A stretch of DNA of 64,000 nt from Arthrospira sp. PCC 9108 (GTDB taxonomy: Bacteria > Cyanobacteriota > Cyanobacteriia > Cyanobacteriales > Microcoleaceae). How positions within the stretch are numbered: the stretch's first letter is position 1; every line of letters begins with the position of its first letter. Shown here in pieces: positions 25,822 to 33,717 of this stretch. The notes beneath the pieces are model-generated. The model was not told the origin of the DNA. It saw nothing but the letters and a program-made list of their open reading frames with translations, and searched no databases. The stretch covers positions 2,077,501-2,141,500 of the forward strand of contig CP066886.1 in NCBI GenBank assembly GCA_016745315.1, given 5' to 3'. The position numbers were made by a program, and so were the translations under genes.

Positions 25822-27351
25822 GAGAGGTAGAAGAGCGAAGCAGGAGGGTGAAAGACATTGTTAGAAATCGCAACTACAGGCAAGCTGTAGATGTAATAGA
25901 AAGAGAGGTCAAAAGATTAGAAGCGGATGATAAACCCAGGGCTAGAGTAAGGTTTCCCCGCGATGACGGTGATATTGAGATAGATGTTGGGGGGATAGTT
26001 GATTTTGCCCGGTCAATGTTGCCCAAAGCAAGCATAGAAGCTGAGGATTTACAGGATGGTGGAACTAGGAGAGGGATAAAAACCGAAAAGATTGGCAGCA
26101 CGGCTCGCGGATTTGTAGACCTTGATGAGGATGGAAACCCCAAAGGTTTTGGGGGAACAATTGACAGTATCAATGATGCTAATGTCTCGGTTTACCTTGG
26201 GGAATGCGAGCAATCGATGAGCGTAACTATTGGGGGTAAAACGGTTACCTTTGCCAGAAATGTTTGCGAAGATGATAAAGACGAGGAAACAGAGGAAGAT
26301 GAAATTGAGACAAGCGAAGATGAAAATGATCTTAGACCTCCTAAGCTCGATATCCCTCGACCTCCGGCTGGATATTCTCGCCAGTTAGGGGAACTCTATC
26401 TAGTTAAAAAAGTATTCTTTTTGTGGGGGTGGTTTCCAACTTTTACGGAAGCAGGATTAAATTTTATAGCGGAGGGTGAGGGTACAATAACATCAAAATC
26501 AAACTTAATACGCTCTCTTGAATTTCAAAATGAACGTTGGGCGTTCGAGTCTATAACTTTTATGGGAATAGTGCCAGTTTCGGAGACTAGACAGCTTTTT
26601 GGGAGATGGGACAGAAGACAGTTTAGAGATGTTCAAGTTGGAGTATACTTTAACACTGTTAAAGCGGTATTTCAACTAGAATATATCAAGAAATCTCCTA
26701 CATGGTTTCCCCAGCGTGTATGGACATCATACCCGATGCTTTCACCTAGTTATTTGAAATCAGCCCAGCAGATTAATGTTGCGGTGGCTCCGATAGTTTT
26801 TAACCAAATAGAACCAGAAACTGGTAACTATATAAGCCATCAACTTTATCGTAGATATATAGACTTATATTTACCCTTATGGCCTTATACAGAGAATTTA
26901 CCTGAACCAGAGCCACCGCCAAGTTTACCAATATTACCAGATGATATGGACAAAAACTGCTGTGAAGAGTTGATTAAGATGACTCGGGAAATACATAAAG
27001 CCCTAGGGGTCAGGAAATTGTTAGAGAAGAACTTCCAAGTTCCGTCTAATATGATGATACCAGAAGGTAAAGGTAATCATGCAAATAAGGATTATCTGGA
27101 AATCATGTCTGACCTGTTTAAAACCATAGATAATTATGGTTTTGATGCTCCGGTTACTGTTAAAGTTCAGGATACGAATAAAGCCCAAAAAGGCGACCAG
27201 TCTATAGAGTTAAAGTTTAACTCGCTGGGGGGCTATATTAAAGGCTCAGACTGAACTGTTGATTGAGTTGAAAGGTGATAGTGCTAACCTAGTTAAATAT
27301 TCAGATTCGCCTAGCTTATATAATGACGAGAATGTATCGGACTTTAGCTAA
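25818..27351 (+). pseudogene. Unassigned large block protein with C-terminal frameshift at a G run
   Basis: The intact frame is 478 residues to 27254. The N-terminus is charged (MREVEERSRRVKDIVRNRNY), then an acidic segment (EDDKDEETEEDEIETSEDE), an aromatic middle (VFFLWGWFPTFTEAGLNF) and a Pro-rich linker (LPEPEPPPSLPILP). At a run of six G (27227-27232) the tail changes from SLGGYIKGSD to stop. A one-base correction reads AILKAQTELLIELKGDSANL and ends at 27351 after SPSLYNDENVSDFS. The restored tail is coherent and overlaps the next gene by 29 bases. The function is unknown; size and position suggest a structural component. Confidence 0.55.
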
Positions 27352-27658
27352 GTTATATTACAGAACGTCGGCGATTTTGGACGGGTTGGGAATTCCTATT
27401 ATCTCGAAGGTGGTGACTTTACCGATTGAGTTTAATGTGTTTGGTAAAAAACACTGGGGAGCTGGTAAGGGATTCGGTAAGGATAGTAAAAAGGGTCATG
27501 AGCCTAAACTTGATTTAAACGATGAAGACACGACAGAAGCTATGTTGCCCGATTTATTAGAGATTCGTGATTATGAAATAGAGGTTGATGAGTTTAGGTT
27601 TAAAAGCACTGACCTTTATGAGATAATTTTGAATATGGCAGCTAAAATGAGGACATAA
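27323..27658 (+). CDS. Unassigned small protein in the accessory block
   Basis: 111 residues: MTRMYRTLAKLYYRTSAILD, a basic Gly/Lys stretch (KHWGAGKGFGKDSKKGHEP), then an acidic C-terminal half (DLNDEDTTEAMLPDLLEIRD). The split charge suggests a binding adaptor. It has no known domain. It overlaps the corrected end of the previous gene and lies two bases before the next start, so it is part of the same operon. Confidence 0.5.
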   Translation: MTRMYRTLAKLYYRTSAILDGLGIPIISKVVTLPIEFNVFGKKHWGAGKGFGKDSKKGHEPKLDLNDEDTTEAMLPDLLEIRDYEIEVDEFRFKSTDLYEIILNMAAKMRT

Positions 27659-27660
27659 TC

Positions 27661-28101
27661 GTGACCAAAAGAAATCCCCCCCGTGGTTCTAATCGCCCTC
27701 CGAGCGATTCCGGTAGTGGTAGGAAACCACCATCTAAAAAAGATGAAAAAGCCGGGTTAAGAACTGATACCAACAACAGAATAGAGGAAGCGATCGCTGT
27801 CTTGGATTTTCGGCTACATTTAGACTATTTAAATATGGCTTCAGCCGTTGGGGGCGGCGACTTTGAAGAGTTTAAACGTTCTTGGTTGATGAATTATTAT
27901 AATGCGATGACAGAACCGAGGTTTAAAGACAAGCCCAAAAGTCCTCCTAGTAAAACAGAGCGCCCCCGCCTCTTAAAAACTAATGATGAGTTGATGATGA
28001 ATCGCCAAATCAAATCCGACAATTTGTCATCAAGGGAAAATCTAACTGAATTTCGCCGAAGTAAAGACTTATTACCATTCGACGCTGATAATATAGGTTA
28101 A
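27661..28101 (+). CDS. Unassigned Pro/Lys-rich small protein
   Basis: 146 residues from a GTG start two bases after the previous stop. The N-terminus is disordered and basic (MTKRNPPRGSNRPPSDSGSG), then a helical middle (NNRIEEAIAVLDFRLHLDYL) and another basic Pro-rich part (RFKDKPKSPPSKTERPRLL). It has no membrane helix or known motif. The composition suits a nucleic-acid-binding or assembly-chaperone role, but this is only inference from charge. Confidence 0.5.
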   Translation: MTKRNPPRGSNRPPSDSGSGRKPPSKKDEKAGLRTDTNNRIEEAIAVLDFRLHLDYLNMASAVGGGDFEEFKRSWLMNYYNAMTEPRFKDKPKSPPSKTERPRLLKTNDELMMNRQIKSDNLSSRENLTEFRRSKDLLPFDADNIG

Positions 28102-28105
28102 GATT

Positions 28106-29191
28106 ATGTCTAATGTTGTAGGGATAGACCAGAGAGAACTAACTTCAACCGCTATAGCTGGCGGTGCAATGTCTTCACAGTGGTTTAATGCTTTTTCGAC
28201 CCCTTTTTATCAGCAGATTCAAAGTTTAAAAGCCTTTGATTTTAAGAAGTGGGCGGGTAGTGTCAAGGGCGGAGCTTTAGTTATTGCAGAAAACATCAAA
28301 AAAGGGAACTGGGGTTTTTTCAAAGAATGGCTACAAGAGGCTCCTCTGGTTCCTAAAATAGCCGGGATTGTAGCGGGTGGTTTAATTGCTGGGACTGTGC
28401 TGATTGTTGGCGGACAAGCATTAGGGTTTGTTGGTGCGGGTGTAGGGAGTTTAGTAGCAGCCCATCCGGCTTTTGTTGGCGGTTTTTTAGGGGTAACAAT
28501 ACCTACAGTGATGAGCAGATTGACCCAAGGGGTTTCTCAAGCCTATAACTTTGATTGGGCAGAATCTGACAAGAAAATGATGGACGATTTAAAACAAGCG
28601 GCTAATGCTTTATATGTTCCCTTGGGGGAAACAGTCGGGAAATCATTGGCTAGTTTGGTGGCGGGGAAGGTAAGGCAGTCGGTTAATGCAGCAACGCTAA
28701 GGATTCGGGAAGGTGCGATCGCCGCTATGTGTATGATTAACCCGACTATTAAAGAGACTTTGGTGGATGCGTTATCCTCGCTGAGGTATGCGGTGCAAGA
28801 GGTTGTTAAAAAAGCACTGTTTGTTATGACTTACATTAACGCCAGAAAAGTAGCAGCCAGGTTGTTGGATAAGGAAGATACTTGGGGCAAGGAAGGGCAA
28901 TCACCTTTTATTGTTTCGGAGAAAGTAGAAGAAACTTGGGCGAAAGTTAAAGAAGATGAATATTTTGATTGGGTGAATGAGCAACAATGGGAGGGTATAG
29001 AAACAATGACATCTACTTTTTTTGAAACCCTCGGTGAGTTGTTGTCAGAGCAGGGAACTTATGAGGAGTGGATACCTAGTATAAATTCATCACCTGAGAG
29101 GAGGGATATCAATGGTAGAAGTTGGAAGACTTACTCAGCAAACTTACATCATGATGGCTCGTCAACGGCGTATCACGAAACTATCAGATAA
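28106..29191 (+). CDS. Unassigned membrane protein of the accessory block
   Basis: 361 residues. Two adjacent hydrophobic Gly/Ala-rich stretches (IAGIVAGGLIAGTVLIVGGQ, then FVGAGVGSLVAAHPAFVGG) at about residues 85-135 look like a helical hairpin in the membrane. Amphipathic helices follow (GKSLASLVAGKVRQSVNAAT) and an acidic tail. In phages such a profile fits a tape-measure-like or membrane-penetration protein, but no family is recognised. The last 80 bases overlap the next gene in another frame. Confidence 0.5.
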   Translation: MSNVVGIDQRELTSTAIAGGAMSSQWFNAFSTPFYQQIQSLKAFDFKKWAGSVKGGALVIAENIKKGNWGFFKEWLQEAPLVPKIAGIVAGGLIAGTVLIVGGQALGFVGAGVGSLVAAHPAFVGGFLGVTIPTVMSRLTQGVSQAYNFDWAESDKKMMDDLKQAANALYVPLGETVGKSLASLVAGKVRQSVNAATLRIREGAIAAMCMINPTIKETLVDALSSLRYAVQEVVKKALFVMTYINARKVAARLLDKEDTWGKEGQSPFIVSEKVEETWAKVKEDEYFDWVNEQQWEGIETMTSTFFETLGELLSEQGTYEEWIPSINSSPERRDINGRSWKTYSANLHHDGSSTAYHETIR

Positions 29192-29675
29192 GCGGGCGGA
29201 ACGAGTCCGAATAGAATTGCAGCCAAACTGGAACGTTTATCAGTTACAACCTGATAGAAAAAACCCAGATTATAAGCTGCTGATGACTGGTTCTGAGTCA
29301 GCCTTGGCATTGCAGTTGTCACAACTCGGATGGATGGAGAAGATGCTCGATCATCTTCTCAATGCCAGCGATCTAAAATTCGAGGATTGGTTTGATGTTT
29401 GGGCGGCGGGTTATCCAGAACTGCGCTACAGAGTGAACCCAAAACTCCCCAATTTAAGAACTAACTATCCTTCATCTAATGTTAAGGATTCCAATGGGGA
29501 AACAATAAGCAGATGGAGAAATGAGGTAGGCTCTCGCCCGGCTTACATTGAATGGAAACCTTCAGCCCGAAAAACAGCAAAGGATCTCGGGCTTCCACCG
29601 CACAATAGAATATTTTCCCGATCGCTCTCAGAACAAATCAGTTGTCTTGACGGGGAACGACAAGGAGCTAATTAG
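29112..29675 (+). CDS. Unassigned basic protein overlapping its neighbours
   Basis: 187 residues from an ATG preceded by GAGAGGAGGGATATCA, a strong ribosome site, so the 80-base overlap with the previous gene is believable. It is basic at the N-terminus (MMARQRRITKLSDKRAERV), with LLMTGSESALALQLSQLGWM and a Trp-rich middle. The C-terminal 40 residues overlap the next frame by 128 bases, so the true end or the next start may be mis-set, or one indel separates them. Unknown function. Confidence 0.45.
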   Translation: MVEVGRLTQQTYIMMARQRRITKLSDKRAERVRIELQPNWNVYQLQPDRKNPDYKLLMTGSESALALQLSQLGWMEKMLDHLLNASDLKFEDWFDVWAAGYPELRYRVNPKLPNLRTNYPSSNVKDSNGETISRWRNEVGSRPAYIEWKPSARKTAKDLGLPPHNRIFSRSLSEQISCLDGERQGAN

Positions 29676-30312
29676 GCAAATCCTACAAATCCACTACGAG
29701 GGTGGGGGTAGCAGTGAGGGGATGGATAGCACGGTCTCGACGGGTATTAGTTACCGGGGCGCTCCCAAGGTTGTGCTGTACTTTTTGGAACGGATCGAGG
29801 ATGTGGAAAAAGGCTACCGACAATTAGAGGCAAGAGTGGGATTCCGTTTGGTGGGAAAAACAGAAAACCCGAACGGAACTGGCGACTTGTTAACTAAGGC
29901 TAACATCAGAAATTTGGCTCAGAGAATTGTCCAGAACTTTCTACAACCCGAACAATTTCGTCTTCACAAGGGTAGAGAATCGGTTAGCTACAGAGATAAA
30001 CGCCAAGGGTTAGAGTCGTTTGTTTTTGCAACTAGCGCATCAGAGGGGATTAATCTTTATCAGCGAATCTGTCGGGTGATGGAAATAGAATTTGATAACT
30101 CAAAGGTCTTTACATCGAGCAACCAAAATCCAACCCAAGCGTTTCCTATCACGCCCCCAGAAGTGACGATATTGGGTAACAAAATTAAACCACCCCGCCG
30201 CCGTCCGGTCGGGCACGTCTATTTTAGAGAGGCGAAATTGTTTTTAGAGATGCTCAACGAGCCTATCCTTCTCTGTGACTACAACGGGCATATATACAGG
30301 AATCCCGATTAG
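29548..30312 (+). CDS. Unassigned protein near the end of the first sub-block
   Basis: Up to 254 residues; the first 40 overlap the previous gene and the real start is uncertain. Recognisable stretches are SVVLTGNDKELIRQILQIHY, GAPKVVLYFLERIEDVEKGY, QFRLHKGRESVSYRDKRQGL, and a Tyr-rich end LLCDYNGHIYRNPD. There is no signal or membrane segment. Downstream is a 145-bp gap holding a perfect hairpin, so the operon may end or be processed here. The function is unknown. Confidence 0.5.
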   Translation: MNGNLQPEKQQRISGFHRTIEYFPDRSQNKSVVLTGNDKELIRQILQIHYEGGGSSEGMDSTVSTGISYRGAPKVVLYFLERIEDVEKGYRQLEARVGFRLVGKTENPNGTGDLLTKANIRNLAQRIVQNFLQPEQFRLHKGRESVSYRDKRQGLESFVFATSASEGINLYQRICRVMEIEFDNSKVFTSSNQNPTQAFPITPPEVTILGNKIKPPRRRPVGHVYFREAKLFLEMLNEPILLCDYNGHIYRNPD

Positions 30313-30360
30313 AAGACAACCCCAATATTTTTTTAGATCAAACAAACTCCCTTGTATGTT

Positions 30361-30381
30361 CGGAAACCCTATAGGTTTCCG
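30361..30381. promoter_or_regulatory. Perfect CGGAAACC hairpin before the small-protein pair
   Basis: CGGAAACC (30361-30368) pairs with GGTTTCCG (30374-30381) around CTATA. It is the only strong structure in the gap before two small related genes. It could be a terminator for the genes upstream, an RNA processing site or an operator; no T-tract follows. Confidence 0.45.
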
Positions 30382-30457
30382 TAACTGTTCCACGCTCTAA
30401 AAATACCTGTTATGAATGTAGTGGTAATCAGTTTTAAAGCAACAAGGCAGGTATTCT

Positions 30458-30877
30458 ATGCCCCCTCTAAATAGTTCAACAATTTATAGCTGGGATGCAC
30501 CCTCGCCAGGGGGTACGGGAACCATTAAAGTAGCTGCCCGGCTTTCTAATCGGTACAATGGCATTGCTACACATCTCGGAATGACCGCCCACACAGATCC
30601 AACAAATGTAAATGCACATATGCTTAAGCCAAATAAAGCTGTGCAGGAGGGTTTCTTAATGAAGATGCGAATTAACTACCGAAAAGACAATAAGTATTAT
30701 GGTGCTGATATTTATGTGCCTACAGACAAGGTTACTGAAGCCATCCAGATACTACCTAACAAGCCCTGGGATGGTACGGGAGTGATAACTTCCATGTCGC
30801 GATCGTGGTACGAGTTGATTACCGTTAATAGAGAAAGGAAAATATATCAATGGCTAGAACGAAACTGTGTCAATTAG
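30458..30877 (+). CDS. Small unassigned protein, paralogue of the next gene
   Basis: 139 residues: MPPLNSSTIYSWDAPSPGGT, ATHLGMTAHTDPTNVN, FLMKMRINYRKDNKYYGADI, YVPTDKVTEAIQILPNKPWD, GTGV. It aligns by eye with the next protein from HLGM/HLGI through DPTN/DANK, FLMKMRINY/VLARLCITC, DKVTEAIQ/ENINAALH and the Gly-rich end. It is beta-rich with no membrane segment. A preceding gap with a hairpin suggests its own promoter. A small repeated beta protein in a phage-like block is a candidate tube or coat subunit, as inference only. Confidence 0.55.
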   Translation: MPPLNSSTIYSWDAPSPGGTGTIKVAARLSNRYNGIATHLGMTAHTDPTNVNAHMLKPNKAVQEGFLMKMRINYRKDNKYYGADIYVPTDKVTEAIQILPNKPWDGTGVITSMSRSWYELITVNRERKIYQWLERNCVN

Positions 30878-31203
30878 TAGATGACACTAAGGTTCGAGTA
30901 TTTAGAGCCAGCAGTGTAATGTATGACGATAACACTGTAGCACATTTGGGAATAGGTCCAGTCTCTGATGCGAATAAGAAAGAGCCAGTTTATGATACTG
31001 GGGAATTAATGCGAGCCGGTGTTTTAGCAAGGCTTTGCATTACCTGCAACAATGGAACGACTAAGCCACCAATTACATATAGAGTATTTTGCGACGTAGA
31101 AAACATAAATGCTGCTTTGCATCATTATAATAGTGGCGGTAAGACCCTAAACGGTAAAACCGTATTGAGGGCTGGTTTAGACCGTCGTCAAGTTATCAAG
31201 TAA
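30850..31203 (+). CDS. Small unassigned protein, paralogue of the previous gene
   Basis: 117 residues: MARTKLCQLVDDTKVRVFRA, AHLGIGPVSDANKKEPVYDT, GVLARLCITCNNGTTKPPIT, YRVFCDVENINAALHHYNSG, and a basic tail. The pattern follows the previous protein, so they probably arose by duplication. The start overlaps the previous gene by 28 bases. It has four Cys, against one in its partner. It may be a second structural subunit or a partner of the first. No known domain. Confidence 0.55.
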   Translation: MARTKLCQLVDDTKVRVFRASSVMYDDNTVAHLGIGPVSDANKKEPVYDTGELMRAGVLARLCITCNNGTTKPPITYRVFCDVENINAALHHYNSGGKTLNGKTVLRAGLDRRQVIK

Positions 31204-31206
31204 AGC

Positions 31207-31626
31207 ATGAGTTTTACGGATGCTTATGGCACATGGGAGGTGATAGCTTCAAGCTATCAGCCAAGTCAAGAGTGGATAATTCACAGCTCCCCAGTTACTC
31301 AATACTCATTATTGAGGTTTAGATTTTTAACTGATTGGGAGCGGTGGACAAATCCCTATGATGGCTATAGGTCAATGCTGCTTATTAGAGGACATTATTC
31401 TAATAATTCTGGAAATTCTGACTGGATAACAGGGCAAAGGACTGTATACGTTACAGAAGAACCGCAACTGATTAACTATCCACCAGTTCAAGAATTTACA
31501 GACAACCCCTCGGTGATTAGAAGGTTGGGAGTTCGCCGCCGTTTTTTCAAAAACGCAACATGGATCGAAAATCATCCTACAATGGATCTAAAGTTTGACG
31601 TAACAATTGAGGCTTTTGTAAGTTAA
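31207..31626 (+). CDS. Unassigned aromatic-rich small protein
   Basis: 139 residues beginning MSFTDAYGTWEVIASSYQPS, with many Trp, Tyr and Arg (FRFLTDWERWTNPYDGYRSM, SVIRRLGVRRRFFKNATW) and a beta-strand profile. It starts three bases after the previous stop, so it belongs with the paralogous pair. There is no signal peptide or recognised domain. Its size and position resemble minor structural proteins in phage modules, but that is only positional inference. Confidence 0.5.
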   Translation: MSFTDAYGTWEVIASSYQPSQEWIIHSSPVTQYSLLRFRFLTDWERWTNPYDGYRSMLLIRGHYSNNSGNSDWITGQRTVYVTEEPQLINYPPVQEFTDNPSVIRRLGVRRRFFKNATWIENHPTMDLKFDVTIEAFVS

Positions 31627-31627
31627 C

Positions 31628-31882
31628 ATGGACATCTCTCTTAATCAATTAATCGACCATCTCCCAGATGATTCACAGTTTAAAACCTTACTAGAAACAT
31701 TGGGGGCAAGCGGTGATAGTGTGGACGCTACCGTAGAATTTTGTCATTTAGTAGGGGCATTATATCAAGCACAGTAAGTATACAACCAACAACCAGGAAA
31801 TAAAGCAATTAATGTGGTCTCAGCAGTAAGTATTAGGCCTGTAATAGAAAGTTTAGACGGGACATTTTTTAGGAGGTTATAA
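31628..31882 (+). pseudogene. Small unassigned gene with in-frame stop
   Basis: The ATG at 31628 overlaps the end of the previous gene and gives 49 residues (MDISLNQLIDHLPDDSQFKT ... HLVGALYQAQ) to a TAA at 31775-31777. The same frame then continues without a break as VYNQQPGNKAINVVSAVSIR, PVIESLDGTFFRRL to a second TAA at 31880. One base substitution would give an 84-residue protein. Either the short form is the real product or this is another lesion in the block. Confidence 0.45.
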
Positions 31883-31966
31883 AGAACTCTAGCTTTTTTT
31901 GAAAAGTATGAAAATAGTATAATTGTCCCGAACGTCAAAAGTTAGTTGGTCGAAAATTTAAAGCTG

Positions 31967-31999
31967 CCAGATAATTCGGATTCTATCTGCGTTATCTGG
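31967..31999. terminator. CCAGATAA/TTATCTGG hairpin
   Basis: CCAGATAA (31967-31974) and TTATCTGG (31992-31999) form an eight-pair stem with a 17-base loop, in the 190-bp gap after the small-gene run. It may end that transcript; no clear T-tract follows. Confidence 0.35.
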
Positions 32000-32069
32000 T
32001 CAAAGTCTTGAAATTAACCCAAGTCAAATGTGATTAAAAATCCACATCAACAGAGGAGTTAATTCCGCC

Positions 32070-32351
32070 GTGGATATTGAAATTGAGAAAATTACGGTAA
32101 TTATAAGTTGGATACTTTCACTCATTAGTACGGTCTGGTATGTATCAGTTCAATACACAATAATTAGAGTACAAGTCAACAGAAACAGAGAAGAGCTAAA
32201 CAGAATATCATCAACGCTTAGGCGAGAAATAGAAGACCATAATAAACTTATATGGATAAACATCAACCACATGGAAAAATACTTAACCAAAAATCAAGAT
32301 TATTTTCCGTTAAATATCCAAAACCAAAAATATAAAGATTATGGCGACTGA
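32070..32351 (+). CDS. Small single-span membrane protein
   Basis: 93 residues from a GTG after GAGGAGTTAATTCC. One N-terminal hydrophobic segment (ITVIISWILSLISTVWYVSV) is followed by a charged coiled-coil-like helix (RVQVNRNREELNRISSTLRR). It overlaps the next gene, another one-helix protein, by 11 bases. Paired small one-helix proteins with charged tails at the end of a phage-like block resemble holin or spanin pairs, but no signature is recognised. Confidence 0.5.
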   Translation: MDIEIEKITVIISWILSLISTVWYVSVQYTIIRVQVNRNREELNRISSTLRREIEDHNKLIWININHMEKYLTKNQDYFPLNIQNQKYKDYGD

Positions 32352-32577
32352 TGTTTTACCAGAATTATTACGGGTAGGAAGTGATGGGGTAGTGATATTT
32401 TTAGTGTGGTCTTTGATGAAGCAAAACCAAAAGTTAATAGCAGAGGTCAACTCAAGAGACAATGAATTGATGAAGTTAATTTACAAAATACTTAGCAGTG
32501 AACAACGAGGGACAAGAAGTAAACGCGATCGCACAATCAAGCCAAAGCCACAAGAATCCGTTAGGACTTGGGAGTAG
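32341..32577 (+). CDS. Small membrane protein, holin-like (BhlA/UviB type profile)
   Basis: 78 residues: a short N-terminus (MATDVLPELLRVGSDG), one hydrophobic helix (VVIFLVWSLM), then a charged helix (KQNQKLIAEVNSRDNELMKL) and a basic tail. The order of short hydrophobic helix then Lys/Glu coiled coil is that of BhlA/UviB-type holin-like proteins. It overlaps the previous small membrane protein. Lysis function is a guess from profile and position. Confidence 0.45.
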   Translation: MATDVLPELLRVGSDGVVIFLVWSLMKQNQKLIAEVNSRDNELMKLIYKILSSEQRGTRSKRDRTIKPKPQESVRTWE

Positions 32578-32820
32578 AGTTGTCTGTGGCCCTAACGAAT
32601 AACGGGTTGTCAAGTAGCCATTACTCATGGCCATAATCATCATACAGAAAAACTAAAGCGATCGCCAGCCAAGTCACTTAACTTGTATAAACGCTTCCCA
32701 TTTAACCCATCTACCACTTGCAGTTTTCGATATTGATTAGTCTTTGGAGGAAGTGTCTGCATTATCACCGATGTTGATAACAGTTTATTGATATCATTAA
32801 CTGATATCAGTTGTCAAGGG

Positions 32821-32929
32821 GTACGCTCAGAAAACCACCAAATCAACATTCCCCATTCACTAAAAAAGCCCGGTACGCAATGGATCGGGCTTTTGTTAAT
32901 TATTTTGGTCTATCTATTTGGCTACCTAT
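32821..32929. repeat. 109-bp direct repeat, left copy (sigF terminator copy)
   Basis: It is identical to 38636-38744 except for three substitutions in the first 20 bases. It contains a terminator and the last codons of sigF (ending GGCTACCTAT), although no sigF gene is attached here. The two copies bracket 5.7 kb that includes the helicase operon. Confidence 0.92.
32862..32894 (-). terminator. Terminator downstream of the helicase operon
   Basis: On the minus strand AAAAGCCCG pairs with CGGGCTTTT and is followed by T residues, a Rho-independent terminator. It is a copy of the sigF terminator and lies in the right place to end the helicase-island transcript. Confidence 0.75.
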
Positions 32930-33103
32930 ACAGCCTATGTGGTCGCCAAAGGGATCATCCTGTAGAACTTCACCCGGTGTGATAGTTCTTTGTAGTACAA
33001 ATTCAGAATTGCCCCTAACTTCCAAATCCACCGTTTCACGTTTTACACTCTAACTGCACCCCATAACCGCTCTACAACCCCGCAAACAGCGACTATGACA
33101 AGT

Positions 33104-33364
33104 CTACCGGAATCGGAGTATCTGAATCAACGGATCAACACCAAGGGCGATCGCAATTTCCAGCTTTTTGCTATTTTCCGCACCCTTCCGCACTGTCCCC
33201 GTTCTGCCAACAATTTTAAAAATCCCAGCAGATCTCGTGCCATTGTTTTTGAGTGTTTTTAAGTCGCCGTTCTCTATATATGACACGCTCCGAGCGATCG
33301 TGTTCTTTTTAAGCAGCGGAGATAAATAAAGTCTCACCTCGGGTGTCTGGAATTTTAATACCAA
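33104..33364 (-). CDS. Doubtful small hypothetical protein at the end of the helicase operon
   Basis: 86 residues from a TTG, overlapping the previous gene by ten bases: MVLKFQTPEVRLYLSPLLKK, then NTIARSVSYIENGDLKTLKN, NGTRSAGIFKIVGRTGTVRK. It is basic, with no known motif. The weak start and lack of a clear ribosome site make it uncertain; it may be non-coding tail of the operon. Confidence 0.25.
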   Translation of the reverse strand: MVLKFQTPEVRLYLSPLLKKNTIARSVSYIENGDLKTLKNNGTRSAGIFKIVGRTGTVRKGAENSKKLEIAIALGVDPLIQILRFR

Positions 33365-33717
33365 TCCTCCACCAACCTAGGATCGGGAATACCCCACAGT
33401 CGTTCAGCCTTATCTATTGGATCTTCATATTCTGGTTCATATCCATAGTAGTCGAGTAAACTGGCTGGCTGAGAGTCAGAAGGTAAATTCAAATGACGGT
33501 AATATTGCTTTGAGGATTGATATGCAAATCTTTTCAAGGATGTCCATGGCATTTCATTAGCCGTTTGTGAATTCCATACTTCTTGAAAATCAGTATCAGC
33601 TCGTTCTTCCTCATTTTTGTATTTTCTGGCATAAACTCTTGAGATTTTACTTTTAGTCATTTGAAGCTGAATTATCTCATCCAGACTCTCAAATTCATCA
33701 TCAACATACTCTATCAA
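33355..33717 (-). CDS. Unassigned acidic protein of the helicase island
   Basis: 120 residues starting MIEYVDDEFESLDEIIQLQM, with a basic helical patch (SKISRVYARKYKNEEERAD) and an aromatic acidic tail (LLDYYGYEPEYEDPIDKAER). The start overlaps the stop of the upstream gene by ATGA (33714-33717), so translation is coupled. No domain is recognised. Small acidic partners of this kind may act as adaptors or inhibitors of a nucleic-acid enzyme, which is speculation. Confidence 0.55.
   Translation of the reverse strand: MIEYVDDEFESLDEIIQLQMTKSKISRVYARKYKNEEERADTDFQEVWNSQTANEMPWTSLKRFAYQSSKQYYRHLNLPSDSQPASLLDYYGYEPEYEDPIDKAERLWGIPDPRLVEDWY

Larger units (their letters stand above)
32578..33103. 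other. Gap between the unassigned block and the helicase island
   Basis: It holds a possible 40-residue minus-strand frame at 32640-32762 (MQTLPPKTNQYRKLQVVDGL) and an ACTGATATCAGT palindrome near 32800. The left 109-bp direct repeat is at 32821-32929. To its right, a minus-strand remnant frame ends inside the repeat (VDLEVRGNSEFVLQRTITPG, EVLQDDPFGDHIGCIGSQ) and has no ATG. Neither frame is recognised. It looks like the seam of an insertion. Confidence 0.4.

Noticed and set aside
32930..33045. Real minus-strand gene ending in the left direct repeat
   Set aside because: The frame has no ATG, a stop just upstream and no recognised domain; it is treated as a remnant at the island seam.
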